DNA from: Methylobacterium sp.
Lineage (GTDB): Bacteria; Pseudomonadota; Alphaproteobacteria; Rhizobiales; Beijerinckiaceae
Direction: 5' to 3'
DNA length: 6,361 nt
Assembly (NCBI GenBank): GCA_021154065.1
Contig: JAJKJG010000116.1
Coordinates: 1-6,361 of the forward strand
Below, piece after piece: positions 5,650-6,361 of this stretch; position 1 is the stretch's first letter; the number at the start of each line of letters is the position of its first letter. The notes below the pieces were generated by a model. The model worked only from the letters and a program-made list of their open reading frames with translations. It had not been told where the DNA came from and searched no databases. Both the position numbers and the translations under genes were made by a program.

Positions 5650-6006
5650 TCAGTGGAACCGGCGCCGGTCGCGCGCCTCGTCGGCCCGCTCCCAGGCATC
5701 GAGCACCATCGCGGCCATGCCGTCGTCCATGAGGCGGCGGCTGAGCTCGCGATAGATCATCTGCTGCGCCTCGAGGTCGCCGAGCTCGCTCGCGGCGTCC
5801 TCGCCGGCCATGCGGGCCGAGGCGTAGCGGTCGAAGGCGGCCGACATCTCGGCGTAGCGGAAGGCGACCGCCGCGGTGCGGAAGAGCTTGCTCTCGGCGT
5901 CGTCGACGGCGCCGGAATCGAGGCAGCGCGAGCGCACGAGATAGCCCTCGGTGCGCTCGACGACCTCGTAGCGGAAGCCCTGACCTTCGGACGCGGCGAC
6001 CAGCAT
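5650..6006 (-). CDS. Hypothetical protein, 118 aa (paralog B)
   Basis: No named family is recognised. It is the sister of the protein at 5081-5437 with the same architecture: an N-terminal FRYEVVERTEGYLV block, the shared core FRT..VAFRYAEMSAAFDRYASA at about 42-64, and a divergent, more charged C-terminal half (DAWERADEARDRRRFH). Identity is high in the first half and drops to about 12 of 54 positions in the second, suggesting that the N-terminal block carries the common function and the C-terminus has specialised. The frame is open to 6042, but GGAG lies 6 nt before the ATG at 6006, and that start aligns residue for residue with paralog A. The stop is followed within 10 bp by a palindromic repeat. 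It lies 83 bp downstream of the DUF1489 gene on the same strand. Confidence 0.75.
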   Translation of the reverse strand: MLVAASEGQGFRYEVVERTEGYLVRSRCLDSGAVDDAESKLFRTAAVAFRYAEMSAAFDRYASARMAGEDAASELGDLEAQQMIYRELSRRLMDDGMAAMVLDAWERADEARDRRRFH

Positions 6007-6089
6007 GACACTCTCCAACGGCAAGCCGATGGGAGGGAGCATCGCGCCTACCGCGCGGAGCCGATGTGCGGCAGCGCACGCGGTCGAGG

Positions 6090-6361
6090 TCAGAGGAGGC
6101 CGAGGTCGACGAGCTCGCGCCGGAGCGTCTCCGGCATCGCGGCGAGGTCGCCGGAGGCGCGGCCGAGGTCGCGCGGGGCGTCCTTCGTGTCGAGGTAGCG
6201 CCAGCCCTGGAAGGGCCGGCAGGGCCGCGGCTCGACCGCGACCACCACCGGCTCGATGATGAGGCGGCAGCGCCCGATGCCGTCGCCGTCGGTGAACGGC
6301 CGGATCGCGGTGAGCCGCTGCCGGCAGGCGATCTGGCCCTTAATCACCCAGTAGAGCGAGC
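6090..6361 (-). CDS. DUF1489 family protein (C-terminal part, 5' end off the right edge)
   Basis: The C-terminal 89 residues are visible, entering the window as SLYWVIKGQIACRQRLTAIR. The block FTDGDGIGRCRLIIEP, then PRPCRPFQGWRYLDTKDAPRDL and the ending LRRELVDLGLL, match what I know of DUF1489, a small alphaproteobacterial family of roughly 140 aa with no established function. About one third of the protein is therefore missing upstream. The frame continues past the GTG at 6347 to the window edge, so that codon is internal (part of the YWVIKGQ motif), not the start. The gene is followed at 83 bp by paralog B on the same strand; no strong terminator lies between them. Confidence 0.85.
   Translation of the reverse strand, partial: SLYWVIKGQIACRQRLTAIRPFTDGDGIGRCRLIIEPVVVAVEPRPCRPFQGWRYLDTKDAPRDLGRASGDLAAMPETLRRELVDLGLL

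Noticed and set aside
6066..6079. Small hairpin GTGCG-GCAG-CGCAC after the DUF1489 gene
   Set aside because: Only 5 bp of stem and no T run; expected by chance at this GC content.
5635..6198. 187-aa plus-strand open frame
   Set aside because: Antisense to paralog B and running into the DUF1489 gene; no motif or ribosome site.
1..6361. Search for defence systems, transposases, CRISPR, tRNA or rRNA
   Set aside because: No repeat-spacer pattern, DDE transposase, integrase or RNA gene was seen; the VWA/J pair has no nuclease or MoxR-type ATPase in the window, so a defence role is not supported.

Overview
The window is high-GC DNA with the gene set and codon usage of an alphaproteobacterium. It most likely comes from the Hyphomicrobiales (Rhizobiales), near Methylobacteriaceae, Beijerinckiaceae or Bradyrhizobiaceae. 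Support comes from a ClpS/ClpA pair of alphaproteobacterial type, a short phasin of the Phasin_2 type, a D-Ala-D-Ala carboxypeptidase with a C-terminal SPOR domain, a DUF1489 gene, and an intergenic palindromic repeat of the kind scattered through rhizobial genomes. The exact genus cannot be fixed from this sequence alone.

Left part (1-1890, all minus strand). clpS and the 5' part of clpA form an N-degron proteolysis operon with 20 bp between the genes; clpA runs off the left edge. Upstream lies a phasin gene (polyhydroxyalkanoate granule coat protein), ended by a clean hairpin terminator. It is driven by a near-consensus sigma70 promoter that carries a strong palindromic operator. A second, better copy of the operator lies 32 bp away, over a possible divergent promoter facing the peptidase gene.

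Middle (1891-3557). On the plus strand is an exported penicillin-binding-protein-type carboxypeptidase of 529 aa: signal peptide, S11 catalytic domain with SVTK/SAN/KTG motifs, a long Pro/Ala-rich linker, and a SPOR domain that should bind denuded septal glycan. It converges on the next minus-strand operon, with a GC-rich hairpin between them.

Right part (3558-6361, all minus strand). In transcription order: the C-terminal part of a DUF1489 protein, two tandem paralogous 118-aa proteins of unknown function, a cytosolic von Willebrand A-domain protein, and a membrane-anchored J-domain protein overlapping the VWA gene by 4 bp. The J domain sits at the extreme C-terminus and ends in a Pam18/Tim14-like sequence, so the VWA/J pair may recruit DnaK at the inner membrane. 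A Rhizobiales-type palindromic repeat separates the two paralogs.

Most of the window looks like conserved chromosomal core. No phage, transposase, CRISPR array, tRNA or rRNA is visible. The points most worth a second look are the two-operator phasin/peptidase control region, the VWA/J-protein couple and the uncharacterised 118-aa paralog pair.
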